Source: Epichloe hybrida (Eukaryota; Ascomycota; Sordariomycetes; Hypocreales; Clavicipitaceae). Taken from it: a DNA stretch of 64,000 bases. Shown here piece by piece: positions 46,844 to 58,701 of this stretch. Under the pieces are notes generated by a model that ran no database searches, was not told the DNA's origin, and worked only from the letters and a program-made list of their open reading frames with translations. The position numbers were made by a program, and so were the translations under genes. The stretch is from the NCBI GenBank assembly GCA_019022495.1, contig JAFEKR010000020.1, positions 496,001-560,000 on the forward strand, written 5' to 3'. Each line of letters begins with the position of its first letter. Within the stretch, counting starts at the first letter, position 1.

Positions 46844-48794
46844 TCAGTCTGCCTCCCCTTGGCGAGCAGGACAGGACACCACAAGCCGCACCCGAGGACC
46901 CTCGGCCTGTCCCACAAACCGATCCTTGGCGACGAACTCGACGGGAGATGAGGAGTCAGAGTGACGACGACGACGCGGCAGCCGCAGATCGAATCGCCAG
47001 AGCAGCCTCGCCACCGCCAGCGACATTTCCACCATGGCCAGCTGCTGCCCGATGCAGCCCGTCGGCCCTCCGCTGAAGGCCGCGAATCCCACCATGCCCA
47101 TCACCATCGGACCGCCGCGTCCGTCTCCGTCTCCGTCTCCGTCTCCGTCTCTCGGCGCCAGCCACCTCTCCGGCACGAAATCCAGCGCGTCTCGGAAGTA
47201 CGACGGGTTTCGATGAAGGGCGTAGGGACTCACCCCGACCGTCGTGCCTCCCGGGACGGCATGCCCATCTATCATGGCGACGGCGCCGGGGCGGCCCACC
47301 ACGTCGCGCGGCAGATGGCCGGGCGTGGGAGGCGACAGGCGCAGGGACTCGTTGACGCAGGCGCGCAGGTAGGGGAGGAGCGTCGCCAGCGCGCACGACG
47401 CGTACTCGTACCGGATGTCCTGCTCCCTCGCGAACGCGCCGTGGATCTCGGCCCTCAGGCGCGCCAGCTTGGCCGGGTGGTGCGCCAGGTAGAAGAAGAT
47501 GGCGGCGAGGCCGCCGGCCGTGGACTGCGACCCTGCTACCATGAGGAGAACGCTTTCGCAGGCAAGGTCGCCGGTCGAGTAGCCCTCGCCTGTCTCGGGG
47601 TCCTGGCCGTGGAGGAGGTGCGTGAACATGTCGCGCGGGGGGGCGGGTTCTTCGGCTTCTTCGGCGGCATCCTTTTGACGACGTCCTCTGAGTTTGCTGA
47701 GACAAAAGGTCCGGAACTGGATGTTGTGGTGGTAGGATGGGCCGCCGAGATACGCGCCCAGGGGCGTTTGGAAGAGTATGCGGCGAAGGGGTTTGGTGAA
47801 GGGGTGGTAGCCCAGCTTTTGGGGGGGGATTGATGTTAGCTTCTCTTCTGTCCCTTGTCTCTGTTGGAGTTGCTACTACTCGGAGTATTTTTTTTGTACA
47901 CGAAGGGGAGATGTTGTTTTGACCTACAGAGTACCAACCACCTGTTGCCTTGGGAATCAAGTCCACCATGGAGCGGTTCGTTGCCGTCGTGACAAGTCCA
48001 AAGGAAGATCCGTAGCCTAGATCGCCGAGGATATCAAATATCAGGTAGTTGGACCACTGACCCAAGTCGATGTCAACAAGACCGCCGTCGCCGTCGCCGT
48101 CGCCCATCTCGTCCTGGATGGCCTCGATCCAGGCCTCAATGTGAGCGCAGATTCTGGGCTCGTAATCCCTCAGAGCGCGTTCCGAAAACGCCTGCGAGAG
48201 GAGTCTGCGCTTCGCTGCATGGCGGGCCGTCTGTCGAGCGGTAAAGGTGCTCTCAAACCCGCCCGCAGAGTCGCGCACGCATTGGTACCAGTCCGACTTG
48301 ATGACGTTTGTCTTTGGCGATTTGTAAATGGCGTCGAATGCCTCTGCCGTGTTGAACGAGAGGGAGTTTGGCGCGAAGCGCACTACGGGACCTGTTGCTG
48401 TGCCGTCAGGGGGGGGGGATATTTTCCGGGACAACCTTGATCAGATTGACGAAAGAAAAAGGAAATATTCTTGCGAACCATGGCGTGTGTGAAGGCGGTA
48501 CAGCCACTCGTGTCTGTCTCCGCTGGCTGCATGATACCAGTTCGGGAACGAGGAGAGTCGGGCGAGGAACGGGCCCGGATACCTCGCGAGGTTGTGTAGC
48601 CATAGTCTGTGGCAGATGATGGCGGCGACGACCTTGGCAGTAAGTCAGTTACTCAAGTTGTGCCCTCTTGTTCTTTCTCACTCTCTACTGCTTCTTTCAG
48701 GTGAACGTACGAGAAGAGTTGTCCCAGCGGCCATTGCTGCCGCCACTCGGCTTTCCATCAGCATTGTCATTGTCACCATCATCTTCATCGGCAT
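46844..48794 (-). CDS. Cytochrome P450 monooxygenase (secondary-metabolism type)
   Basis: Four exons, 48794-48711, 48632-48479, 48391-47928 and 47815-46844, give 557 aa. Introns are 78, 87, 112 nt; two acceptors end in AAG and one donor is GTTCGC, so these junctions are slightly less certain, although phases and family sequence agree. Exon 1 plus exon 2 make an N-terminal hydrophobic anchor followed by YPGPFLARLS. Downstream are PVVRFAPNSLSFN, the I-helix LMVAGSQSTAGG, NESLRL (ExxR), FVPERWL and the heme loop FSGGPTGCIG (Cys about 488). The enzyme is probably ER-anchored and uses a P450 reductase. Two Asp-Gly repeats (about 47121-47153 and 48081-48105) are unusual in surface loops. The gene lies beside the O-methyltransferase. 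Confidence 0.9.
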
Positions 48795-49951
48795 CGTCGA
48801 TTGGTAGAATCTAGATAGCTAGCTGGCATGTCCCCCCCAAAAGAGCGGAGGTTTCTGGTGCAGGATGCAGAATGCAGAATCACCATCGGCGGCATGCGGG
48901 GGATCTATCTATGTATGACTGCTGCGGGGAGCAGGCCGTGGAGTGCTGACCTCGGAGACATCGCCGAAGAGAGGGTGTTGGAGATGTCAGAGCTGTCCTA
49001 ATATCTCCTTGGAAGCATAGCGAATTAACACTTCGGCCGTGCAGCTACATATGTATGCTGTGGCACGGAACCGGGATACGGAGTACAACCTCCATGACAT
49101 TTCCTTACCTCTTCGTCATTCACCAGTCAATCCTCTTCCTATCATATCGCCTCAGCAAGACCCTAACATATGGCTGCCCGAATTTATCGGCGTCATAGGC
49201 TCAGGGAAAGCTTCGGTGCCCGCCCGGGCTAACTATTATCCGCTTCCGTTTTTATTTATTTATCAAATCGACTTTTTAACTGACGATTTGACTGACATTT
49301 TGACTGACTTTAGCTGACGATTTAGCTGACGATTGTATTGACGATTTGGACTGGGCGGCCAAGAGAGGTAAAAATAAAATTCCCAACCAGTCGCCGAAGA
49401 GTATTTCGCGTCTGACTAATTAGAAGAGACGTCTCCATGCCTTGCTTTGCACGCAAATCGCAGGCGAAGCTCCGCTTTCCCTTATTACTATGAATACAAG
49501 CGACCCCCAAAAACTACATTAATTACACCACGTACAATTGTCTGCCTGCAGCAGAGTAATAGACGAAAAGAAAAAGAGAACATGTGTATGCCCAAATACG
49601 GACCACATGGTTGCTACCTAACTAACAAGGGGCGGGTGCCTTTTCGACCGCGACTTCTTTCTCCACCAACTCCACCAATGCCACGAGACTTTTATACACC
49701 GCCAACTGCCGCATCGTGTCTGCGTGTCTGCGTCTGCATGCCTGCGTGTCTTACTGTATTAGTGGATAAGCATGTGTACATTATGTTTTGGGGGAAAAAA
49801 GTCACCACATAGCGGCAAACAATCAGAATGGAGAAAGATAACACGTCATTTACGATGAGCAACATCCCACCAGCTTGGAGCTTGCTGCCGTCATCCAACT
49901 ACATCTACACGCCACACACACACAAACACACGCACCCACGGACTCTCAGCG
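48795..49951. other. Divergent promoter interval (P450 / DUF302-like gene)
   Basis: 1.16 kb between divergently transcribed genes. It contains a TACGGAGTA copy at 49077 and a degenerate TGACGATTT tandem described separately. No gene is supported. Confidence 0.55.
49279..49349. repeat. Degenerate TGACGATTT tandem repeat
   Basis: About six imperfect units of TGACGATTTGAC or GCTGACGATTTA lie in an A/T-rich patch of the divergent promoter between the P450 and DUF302-like genes. They could act as clustered binding sites or be simple slippage. Confidence 0.7.
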
Positions 49952-50590
49952 ATGATCATCGACAAGTTCGAACAACAACGACAAGACGGTGACAAGATGG
50001 ACTGGGCGCTTCCTCAGAACGCATCCGTCGAGACCGTTCCGATCCAGCGACTCACCATCGACGTGGCCGTGCCGTGTGCCGAGCTCGTCGAGCGTTTCCG
50101 CCACCACGTTCCGCCAATCAAGGCGGGCGTGCTTCGCGAGCAGACCAGTGCGGAGGGAATCGCCCGGGTCATCCAGGAGACGGGAACGAAGAGCGGCTTT
50201 GTTCTATTTGCCGAGTTCGATCACGGGAGGTGGATTCGCCATTTCCCCCCATTCTCAAGCGAGTCGACGACTCTTCTGGGGCCCACCGCCGTACATGAGC
50301 ATGACTCTGAGCGTGGCAGGGGGCCGCTCGGTGCTCATCGATTCATCTTCGGCAACCCGCTCTTTGCGATAGACATGATCCGGGAGAGCGTCGAGGCCAC
50401 GCTCCATGTCCCGCTGGACTGCGGCTTCGTCGAGCAGCCAGACGGGTCGACACGTATCGTCATGCTGTTGGTGGAGGGACTCATCGCCGGGCACAGCGGC
50501 ACGTTGGCCAACGAGGGCCTCCGTCAGATGACGCGCGAGTTGCAGATCAAGGTCTTTAGGCTGATGGCTGACATATCCAGACAAAGTTGA
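49952..50590 (+). CDS. DUF302-like small protein
   Basis: A single exon encodes 212 aa with no signal peptide. The body resembles the DUF302 fold: an N-terminal strand-helix unit (LTIDVAVPCAELVERFRHHVPP), GFVLFAEFDHGRWI, then the paired features FIFGNPLFAIDMI and LHVPLDCGFVEQPDGSTRIV. DUF302 proteins are small alpha-beta proteins; some fungal members occur in metabolite clusters, but no reaction is established. Its position between P450 and desaturase fits a cluster accessory role, which is inference. The initiator ATG is preceded by an ACACA-rich leader. Confidence 0.72.
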   Translation: MIIDKFEQQRQDGDKMDWALPQNASVETVPIQRLTIDVAVPCAELVERFRHHVPPIKAGVLREQTSAEGIARVIQETGTKSGFVLFAEFDHGRWIRHFPPFSSESTTLLGPTAVHEHDSERGRGPLGAHRFIFGNPLFAIDMIRESVEATLHVPLDCGFVEQPDGSTRIVMLLVEGLIAGHSGTLANEGLRQMTRELQIKVFRLMADISRQS

Positions 50591-51148
50591 TGCGTGAGGG
50601 GGGGGGGCGTGGGCTGATGGTCTGTCTGTCGGAAGAGGAAGAGAAGAGGGAAATCCAACGTGGCAAACAAGACTGTGTCGTATCATGGGGACCCCCCAGC
50701 ATTCACATTCAGCAAAAGTGCGGATTTTAGGAGCAAACGTCGATCAAAGGGTGTCATGGTCTGTGATGGTGGGCCTCCTTCATGGATATGCCGTTGCCAC
50801 GAGGTCAACGGTTTGCCAACTCGGGGTCTGATCCACCAAGACGCGCAAATTTACATGCATAAGAAGACATGTGGATCAATATAGGGCGGCTACTTTACAT
50901 GTATGTATACTTTCTACTAGGTGTACATACATGCAGTTATAGTGCTCACGTAAGCTTTGTCATAAGTAGTTGCATAGTTTTGCCTAGAAAACAGTACGGA
51001 TCCGTAGGTTCGCTTTATTCTTGGTATCTAATCCTATCATAGGTATTTACACAGCCCTAGTAGTAAAAGTAAATAAGAGGGGAAGTGGCGTTTGTATACA
51101 TCAGATAAAGTTGTATAAGTCTCCACGTAATTCAGCTAATGAAAATAG
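50591..51148. other. Convergent 3' interval (DUF302-like / desaturase)
   Basis: 558 bp without a supported gene; A/T-rich from about 50880. It begins with a G-run just after the DUF302-like stop. Confidence 0.6.
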
Positions 51149-52724
51149 CTAGCGCGTCTGTTCATGTTCTTCGTCCATGCAACCGGCGCCACTTTCTGCA
51201 TGAACTAAGCTGACGCCACGCATCTTATACTCGGGCGCCGGGCTGACTCCAGCCCGGTACCACAGAGCCTGGTCACACGGGCTCACCTCACCGTTGCCGT
51301 TGTCTTGGTATAAGCCGAACGTCCTGTCCTTCTCCTCATCCTTCTCCACCCACTGGCAGTCGCGGAAAGCGATTTGGAGATCTTTGTAACGGAACTGGCC
51401 GCGGCCGTGGTAGTGGTTGCCGAGTAGTGGGATGATGGCCTCGCTTGCCTCGCGTGTGTAGTAGTGCGGGATGCGAGAGAAGAGATGGTGCGTCACATGG
51501 TCCGAAGAGATGTGGTGTAGGAAGTGAGTGCCGATGATGCCAAAGTCGCGGTCGATTGTGGCCGTAGCTCCCCGCAGAAAGGTCCATGATTCTGCCGTGT
51601 ACTTGGGCAAGTTGGGATGTGTGTGGTGGAGATATGTTATCATGACTATGATTTTCTCCATCCATCCCGTCCATCCCGTGAGCAAGCATTAGCTGTTCTG
51701 GCCTTTGTCCCGAGGAAGTGCAGGTTTTTTGTCAGACAATATCAACAAGCATATACATATCACATACCTATCCAGTGGTTGACCCACGACCAGGGAATAA
51801 TGTATACCCAGAAGAGTGTCTGGAAGGATCCGAATACCTGGTAGAGCTTGTAAAGGGCCGCAATGGTGGCGAGGCATCCTAGATCGGACAGCACAACGGC
51901 CGCCACTTCTGACTCGCGGAACATTGCTCCCCAAGGGTCAAAGTGGGAATGTCTCCACGCAGACATGCCCTTCTTGACCACGGCCGACGGAGGACACGTA
52001 ATGTTAGAGATGATGTACCAGTTCCACCCAATCACCTGCTGCAGGAGGATCCTCAAGAACAGTACCACGGGGGCGTCCTGACCAGCCTCGTCGAGTGTCT
52101 CCACGGCACGGCCAATCTTGGCCGCGTACTCGGAGCGGCTGGGTGGGACGTAGTTGAGGTCTTTCTCCACGTGGTTCGAGTAGATGTGATGACGGCGATG
52201 CGTCGACTTCCACGAGAAGTACGGCGCCAGCAGACTCGAGTGTAACAAGAAGCCGACCGTGTCGTTCACCACGCTCGAGGTTGAGAAGCCGCTGTGGCCG
52301 CAGTCGTGGGCAATCACCCATAGTCCCGTCCACACGATCCCTTGGCAGAACCCGTAGATGCTGACGACGGCATAGTACAGAGCAGGCGAGTTCCTGACGA
52401 GGCTCGTGTGAAGCGAGTAGTACAGCGCGCAGAGGAGAATCGTCGAATAGGTCAAGTCTCGGGCCAGGTAGAAGAATGAGCGGGCCAGGGACGGCTGGAA
52501 GCAATAATCCGGGATGGCTTTCCTGAGCTCGCTGATGCTCACTTTCTGATTTACATTCTAATGGGTAGTAGTTATTGGTCAATGCTTCGGGTAACATGAA
52601 GAAAAAAAAAGTTATGGGCAAGCGGATGAGATAGGGGGATAGAAACAAAACGTACGCCGCCTTTCACCAACTCAGTTGGGTGAGGTTCATTCTGCGTCTG
52701 AAACCCAGTTCTCTCGGTCTCCAT
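51149..52724 (-). CDS. Delta-12-type fatty-acid desaturase paralogue
   Basis: Three exons, 52724-52656, 52557-51768 and 51645-51149, give 451 aa. Introns are 98 nt (GTACGT...TTAG, phase 0) and 122 nt (GTATGT...ATAG, phase 1). The membrane desaturase His boxes are all present: HDCGH near residue 107, HRRHH near 143 and HVTHH near 336. Four hydrophobic segments lie between them, and LRKAIPDYCFQPS matches the family's N-terminal region. Such enzymes insert a double bond at C12, or less often a triple bond, in oleoyl lipids using cytochrome b5 in the ER. A housekeeping copy is expected elsewhere; this copy in a biosynthetic block may act on a pathway fatty acid. Regiochemistry is not predictable from sequence. 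Confidence 0.9.
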
Positions 52725-54509
52725 TGCGAGTACAAGATGATGGGAAAGATCTGGCCAACTAGTCTGCGAGGGTTCCGAAAAGATTTGCAACTATCTTCTG
52801 GCTCAACCTCTGTTCTCAAGGAGAATGAAGGTCGGCGACTATCTATATATCTTCATGTGTGATACCACGATACTACTACGCCCCCTCCTGCTGACAGCAT
52901 CACTGAATGCATCAGGCATCCTGCAACCAGTGAGACACTGAACACGTTTGGTGAGTTTGTGTTTCTCAAATTGTTGTCTCTTTTCGAGACCGGGGTTTCT
53001 GTCTTGCGTCTTCTGTGGAGAATAACTGCCAAAAATCTCCTATCAAGTGGAGGGGAGACTGCATGACGACGGGACCACTCACCCCAGAACTCGTGGCCTC
53101 CATCTTCCTTGTCCCTCGCCGTCTGTAGAACTGGGCAAATGGCTACCTTTAATTTAGGCATTATATCCCGACGTTTCATATACATATACATGTATATATA
53201 TGATTCGTTACTTTACGACAGCACCGTGATTGTGCTCGCTCAAGAAGACAAAGGACTCGGACAATGCTACGAGATACCAATGGAGAGTTTTTCCACATGG
53301 TTCGCTGCCAACCATGACGCCGAAACCAACAACATGTTGTTCTTTCCATCGACCGTTTGCACGTCACACAAGCACACTGAGATTTGGGCAGGGATTTCGA
53401 TTGATTCCTCTCCTGACTGACGCCCAAAGCACGATATGAGACATGTAGGAAGTGATTTACCGATTTACATAATGAACAACTCATGCATATTCATCGCCCG
53501 CCCTCCTAGACCCTGCCGATGATCACGCGTTTGGCGAACAAACATGATGAGCAAGGGTCACCCGTCAGCTGCAGGGATAAATCCCTGTCGTCATGCCGCC
53601 TTGTTATTTCACACTAAATCGTGGCCTGCGGCGGGGGAGGGGGAGGGGGAGTTGGAGGGGGCGGCATGGACATTTCACATGTCACTGATATCAGTGTTTT
53701 CCTGTCATGAAGCAGAGAGTCTGTCTGAAAGTCCCTTGCTTTCTATCACTATTGGTGGAATTTTTACAAGGCAGTCTCATGATATGGCTCAGGTTCGTCA
53801 ATCTTTCCTTCCTTCCTTGCCTCACTGCATAGACATGTGCTGGCTTCCGACGCGAAAGAAGGGAAACAAAAAAATTAAAAATAAATTGGAAATTACCGTC
53901 AGCTTGCACATAGGGCGGGACTCTTTTGGTCAAGGGGACTGAGAATAGAGGTGCGCTCAGATGTGCAGCTCATCACTTTTTGCATCTCACTTTCCATCAA
54001 CAAAACGACCTGTGGACATGTAAAGCAGGCAAGACCAGACTAAGCTCTTTCATGATACATGACCCATTCTCACGACATGTGCATGGAGCAGTTCTGGAGC
54101 CAAGACGGTGAAGCACGACTAATGCGCTCAGGCCTGACGACGCTTCTTTCCCGAACGAACCGCGCCGGTTTTTATATTGGGAGAAATCTTGGTCACAAGA
54201 CATGCACGAAAGCGTCAACAAGCCCATTTAGGATATGGAAAACAGAGAACATGGCGTGAAGAACGGTACGTGCAGTATGCAGTGGCTTATGCAAGGCAAG
54301 ACCTAGCAGGGGTTGAAGTAGCGCTGGGATAATAGGGCAGACTCCGCGTCTACTCCTCCTCTCTTGATGCGCAAACCATGTCGACACATGACCCTTTTAG
54401 CAGGTTAAGTTTCGTCCTCCAAGATTCCCGCCACTTCTGTCTTGTTGGAATACTCTTCCAATCTACCCATCTGTTTGTCACACCAAGGCTTTCAAGGCTT
54501 CGGTCGACA
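52725..54509. other. Divergent promoter interval (desaturase / NRPS-like gene)
   Basis: 1.8 kb shared upstream by two cluster-type genes that face away from each other. It contains the G-rich tract listed separately and an A/T-rich patch at 53855-53890. No other gene is supported. Confidence 0.55.
53633..53661 (+). promoter_or_regulatory. Putative G-quadruplex tract
   Basis: Four runs of five G on the plus strand, separated by single A or a short AGTTGGA-type spacer, fit the standard G-quadruplex pattern. It lies midway between two divergent biosynthetic-type genes, so it may influence expression; this is inference only. Confidence 0.55.
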
Positions 54510-57500
54510 ATGGCGTCCGTCCCCAGCTCCGCCTTGCCGGCAAACGAGGTTCGGCAGACTATGCCAGAGATGCTCGAGATCCGGAGGCAGTCGGAGCCAG
54601 AGAGAATATTTGCCAAACTGCCCATGTCCCCTACTAAGTATGCCGGTGGCTTCCGCTCCGTCACGTATTCGGAGGTGTCAAAGGCCGTGAGCCATGTAGC
54701 TTGGTGGTTGGAAGAGAATCTCGGGAAGACTGATGCGTTTGACACGATTGCGTATCTTGGTCCAGGAGATTTGCGTTACTCCATTATTCTACTCGCCGCC
54801 ATCAAGACGGGCCACAAGGTGTGTTGAGAGTCGCGTCTTTTTTTTTTTTTTTCGAGTTTCTCGAGTCTCTCACCACAGCGTGACTGTTGTGAAACCCCAT
54901 CCTTACCTCTTGTAAAAAAAAAAAAAAAAAAGGTGTTTTTCCCATCCCCACGAAACAGTAAAGTTGCATTTGAGGCTCTGTTTCGTCGAGTCAACTGTAC
55001 CACGGTAGTCACAACATGGCCAGAGCCCGCGCCGATCTCGCTTCTTTCCGAGTGTCGAGTCTCGCGAAAGCTTCACATTGCTTCCTTGCAAGAGCTCCTT
55101 GATGCTCAAGATGGCCCGGATTATCCGTACACAAAGACGTATGAAGAAGCCAAGAATGACCCGGTTTGTGTTCTCCATACGTCGGGCTCAACAGGTGAGT
55201 GCGAGCGAGGTGGTGTGTGTTCAGCCGGGGCTCCAAATCTCAATGTCCCTGACGATGACAAGGCATCCCCAAGCCATTGGTGTTTACTAATGAGTTCATT
55301 GCCGCGGTGGCATCGAACACCTCCCTTGAGCCGCCCGACGGCTTTGACAGTCCGAATAGATACTTGATCAGGGATACGTCCCTGGTCACGCTGCCGCCTT
55401 TCCATGTAAGCCATCATATGGTGTGTCGTCTCCTGTGCATGAATGCACCAACTAACTCGCTTTACTTCACTGCACACTTTCAGATGGCCGGTCTGGCTTT
55501 CACGCTCTTCGTGCCAATCTTCCACGACAACGTACCCATCTATCCCCTGCCGGGACCTCCGCCTACGCTCCAAAGCCTGGTTGAGGCTGTCGGCAACACC
55601 GACGTCAACTGGGTCCTGGTGGCTCCCGTAATGCTTCACTCCATGGCTCAAGACCCCCAGGCGCTCGCCGTACTGTCGGAAAAAGTTGAGAAACTCATCT
55701 ACATTGGCGGGAGTCCATCCAAGCACGCGGGCGACGTGGTTCGCGCCCATGTTCCACTCTACCAAGTCTTCGGCTTGAGTGAATCCGGATCGCTACCGCT
55801 GGTCTATCGAGACAGTCTGTCCCGCGTCACCGACTGGCGAGCCGTCGAGTTCCACCCCCTATCGAGGGCTCAGCTGCGCCATCGCTTCGGCAATCTGCAT
55901 GAGCTCGTCCTCGTCAACAAGTCCCTTCACGGGCGATCGGAGCCTGTGTTTGCACTCTTCCCGGACCTCGAGGAGTATGAAACGGGTGATTTCTTTTCGC
56001 CGCATCCAGAAAAGCCAAACTCGTGGGTATACGAGAGCCGCGCCGATGACATCTTGGTGTATTCTACCGGCGAGAAGACCAACCCGGTCACGTTTGAGAA
56101 CAGCGTCTGCGGACACGCGCTCGTGCGTGGTGCCGTCATGATTGGCGAGGGGAGATTCGAGTCGTCGCTTCTCGTCGAGCTCGCGGACAGCAAAGAGCTC
56201 TCCGATGAGCAGTCCGTGCTGGCGGCCATCGACAGCATCTGGCCTGCCGTCGAGGAAGCCAACTCGGCCTATCCGGGATACGCACGCGTCTCTCGTTCCA
56301 AAATATTGCTCACTGAGCCGTCAGTTCCCATGGCTCGCACCGGCAAGGGGACCGTGCAGAGGAGAGCCACCATTGCGCTGTACCAAGAGGCCATCGATGA
56401 CCTGTATTCCCGGAACAAGCTTGTCTCGGGCTTCGTTTTCCCATCGGGCTTTGACGCGGGGAGCGCGGAATCTGTCGCCGAGGTTTTGGAAGCCGTCGTC
56501 AAGCATTCGACGGGTTGGAACCATGTCTCACACGACGCCGACTTCTTCACGCTCGGGATGGATTCTTTAATCGTCGCAAGACTCAGTCAGGAGCTGCAAC
56601 GTCATTCTCGACTCACCTGGATTGAGCCGAAAGCCATCTACGAGAACCCCTCGGTTCGTCTGCTGACTCGTTCAATCGTGGAATACATACACATGTCTCC
56701 CCCGATCAACGGGACAAGCGGGAACGTCGCAGCACAGAGCCGGCTCGAGCAAATGTCCCGAATCTATGAAGAACAGACAGAAGCACTTTCACATCTTTGC
56801 AAAGACGTGGTTGATCTGCGAGAAACCAGAAAGGCCACTCCGCGCTCCAGGACCCATGTTGTTCTTCTGACTGGATCGACCGGTGGTGTCGGGTCATTTC
56901 TGTTGGACAAGCTCCTTCAGGACGACAGCATCAGCCACGTCTACTGTCTGAACAGATCGCAAGACTCACGGGCGGTCCAAGTGAGACGGAACAGGGAACG
57001 GGGTCTCGGGGTCGACTTCCCGCCACCTCGGGTTACATTCCTGACAGGTCAATTGGGCAAGACGGACCTGGGTCTGCCGGCCTCTGTGCTTCGTCTTCTC
57101 CAATCCCAAGTGACTACGATCGTCCACAACGCTTGGCCCGTGGACTTCAACCTGTCTCTCATCTCCTTCCAGCCCAGCCTGGACGGACTCGTGAATTTGC
57201 TCTCGCTGGCAGCTCATTCGGCCAGCCGTCCATCAGTGCTCTTCCTGTCCAGCATCAGTGCCACGTCCAACTACGCCCCGGCAGCTTCTCCTGGATCCGA
57301 TACCACCGTGCCCGAGACCATCATTTCTGATCTGGCATCTCCTGCGGCAACAGGCTACGGGGAGAGCAAGTTCCTCGGCGAGTTGATTCTAGAGTACGCC
57401 TCCAAGAACCTTGGCCTGGAGACTGCCGTCATACGCGTCACACAGGCAGCTGGGTCGGCAGACCTGCGTCGAGGCTGGAATCGACACGAGTGGTTCCCGA

Positions 57501-58054
57501 CTCTTGTGCTGACCTCGAAGCAGATTGGGGCGCTGCCGGAAACGCTCGGGTATGCTGACCATCAGCATCCAGCCGGCCTGCTGGGCGACATGGATTGGAT
57601 CCCGATTGATCTCCTGAGCAGCTTCCTAGTGGATAGTTTCAAGGTTTTGGCGACGAGGGAGATTGGCGGGGGAGAGCCACTTGTTCTTCACGCGGCGAAC
57701 CCTCGGAGCACGACGTGGACGGCTCTATTGCCCACGGTGAAGACAATTCTTTCGCATCCATCGAGCGACTCCCGGTTGGATGAGATTCAGGTAGTCCCTT
57801 ACACAGAATGGGTCGCCTTGTTGCGCGCGAGATCAGCAGCGCCGGGGGAACAAATGAATGGCTCTCCCTCGGGGACCAAGGCAGAGGTACCCGGGCTCAA
57901 GCTACTGGATTTCTACGCCAGTCTTGCCCACCGAGGCGGCAGTATGGCTCGCCTGAGCACTGAAATGACAGAGAAGCTGATTCCTCGTCTTCGGACTTGC
58001 GAGCCTCTGCGCCCCGAGTGGATGGTCGGCTGGATCCGCGATTGGCTGTCTTGA
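54510..58054 (+). CDS. NRPS-like adenylation-thiolation-reductase (carboxylic acid reductase), 1094 aa
   Basis: Four exons, 54510-54818, 54933-55194, 55263-55405 and 55484-58054, give 1094 aa. Introns are 114 nt (acceptor directly after a run of 18 A), 68 and 78 nt; the last is in frame but removing it restores PPFHMAGLAF. Residues 1-550 form an AMP-forming adenylation domain (VCVLHTSGSTG near 180-190; GKGTVQR with the A10 Lys). A thiolation domain holds FFTLGMDSL with the phosphopantetheine Ser at about 599. The C-terminal Rossmann-type reductase has TGSTGGVG near 700 and GYGESK with Tyr about 862. There is no condensation domain. The enzyme should activate a carboxylic acid and release it as aldehyde or alcohol with NADPH. 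Substrate is unknown. It is the likely core enzyme of the local cluster. Confidence 0.92.
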
Positions 58055-58374
58055 GAACCGCGTCAAGATTTTACTGAAGCGTTCTGGAAAGTCATTTATA
58101 CAATGTATCATCACTAGTGGGCAAGGACCGTATAGTATGCTTGGGCATTGGGAGGGCTGGATCTGATGTGCGACATCCACGCCTTCTTTCCCCCTTGCAC
58201 CGGAATAGCTTCTAGCCGATACAAGTCAGTCATTAGGCTCGTCATGTGCTTCTACTGTGAGAGAGACTCAATCCACCATCGCAGAACAAAAAAATACTCA
58301 AGTCCCATTACCATGTAAGACGTGAAGTTTCAGGATTTTTAACGCGCTTTATTGAGTTGAATGCCACCATTCAG

Positions 58375-58701
58375 CTACTGATAATCCTCGTCATATGCTT
58401 CGAGGATTTGGTCGACCTTGTCTCCATGGCACCGAAAACCCTCAATTTCAAGGACGAATTTGATAGTTTTATGCTGCAAGCCATGGGTCTTGCAGCAACT
58501 CCTTTGATGTTTGCTCGCTTCCTCGGGGGCCCGATGCAGCATTGTTCTTACAAATATCAAAAAAGCGTCCTCATCCCCGCTAGTAATACAATTGGGCACG
58601 TCACTCCGCAGATTTCTATCAAGGGCATCATTTCATGGTGCATAAACATATCTATAATCAATGTACCCGCTGTCTGTCCAGGTGGTGGGATATTGTTCCA
58701 T
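58375..58701 (-). CDS. Candidate small hypothetical protein (about 80 aa)
   Basis: ATG at 58701 opens a short frame that could join, through a GTACAT...ACTAG intron, to a 63-codon frame ending in TAG at 58375. The joined product would be about 80 aa, acidic at the C-terminus, with three internal cysteines (CCKTHGL, RCHGDK) and no signal peptide. No family is recognised. The plus strand is open over much of the same interval, so coding on either strand is uncertain. Confidence 0.25.

Noticed and set aside
46961..47833. 290-codon plus-strand frame
   Set aside because: Antisense of the P450 last exon containing the heme loop.
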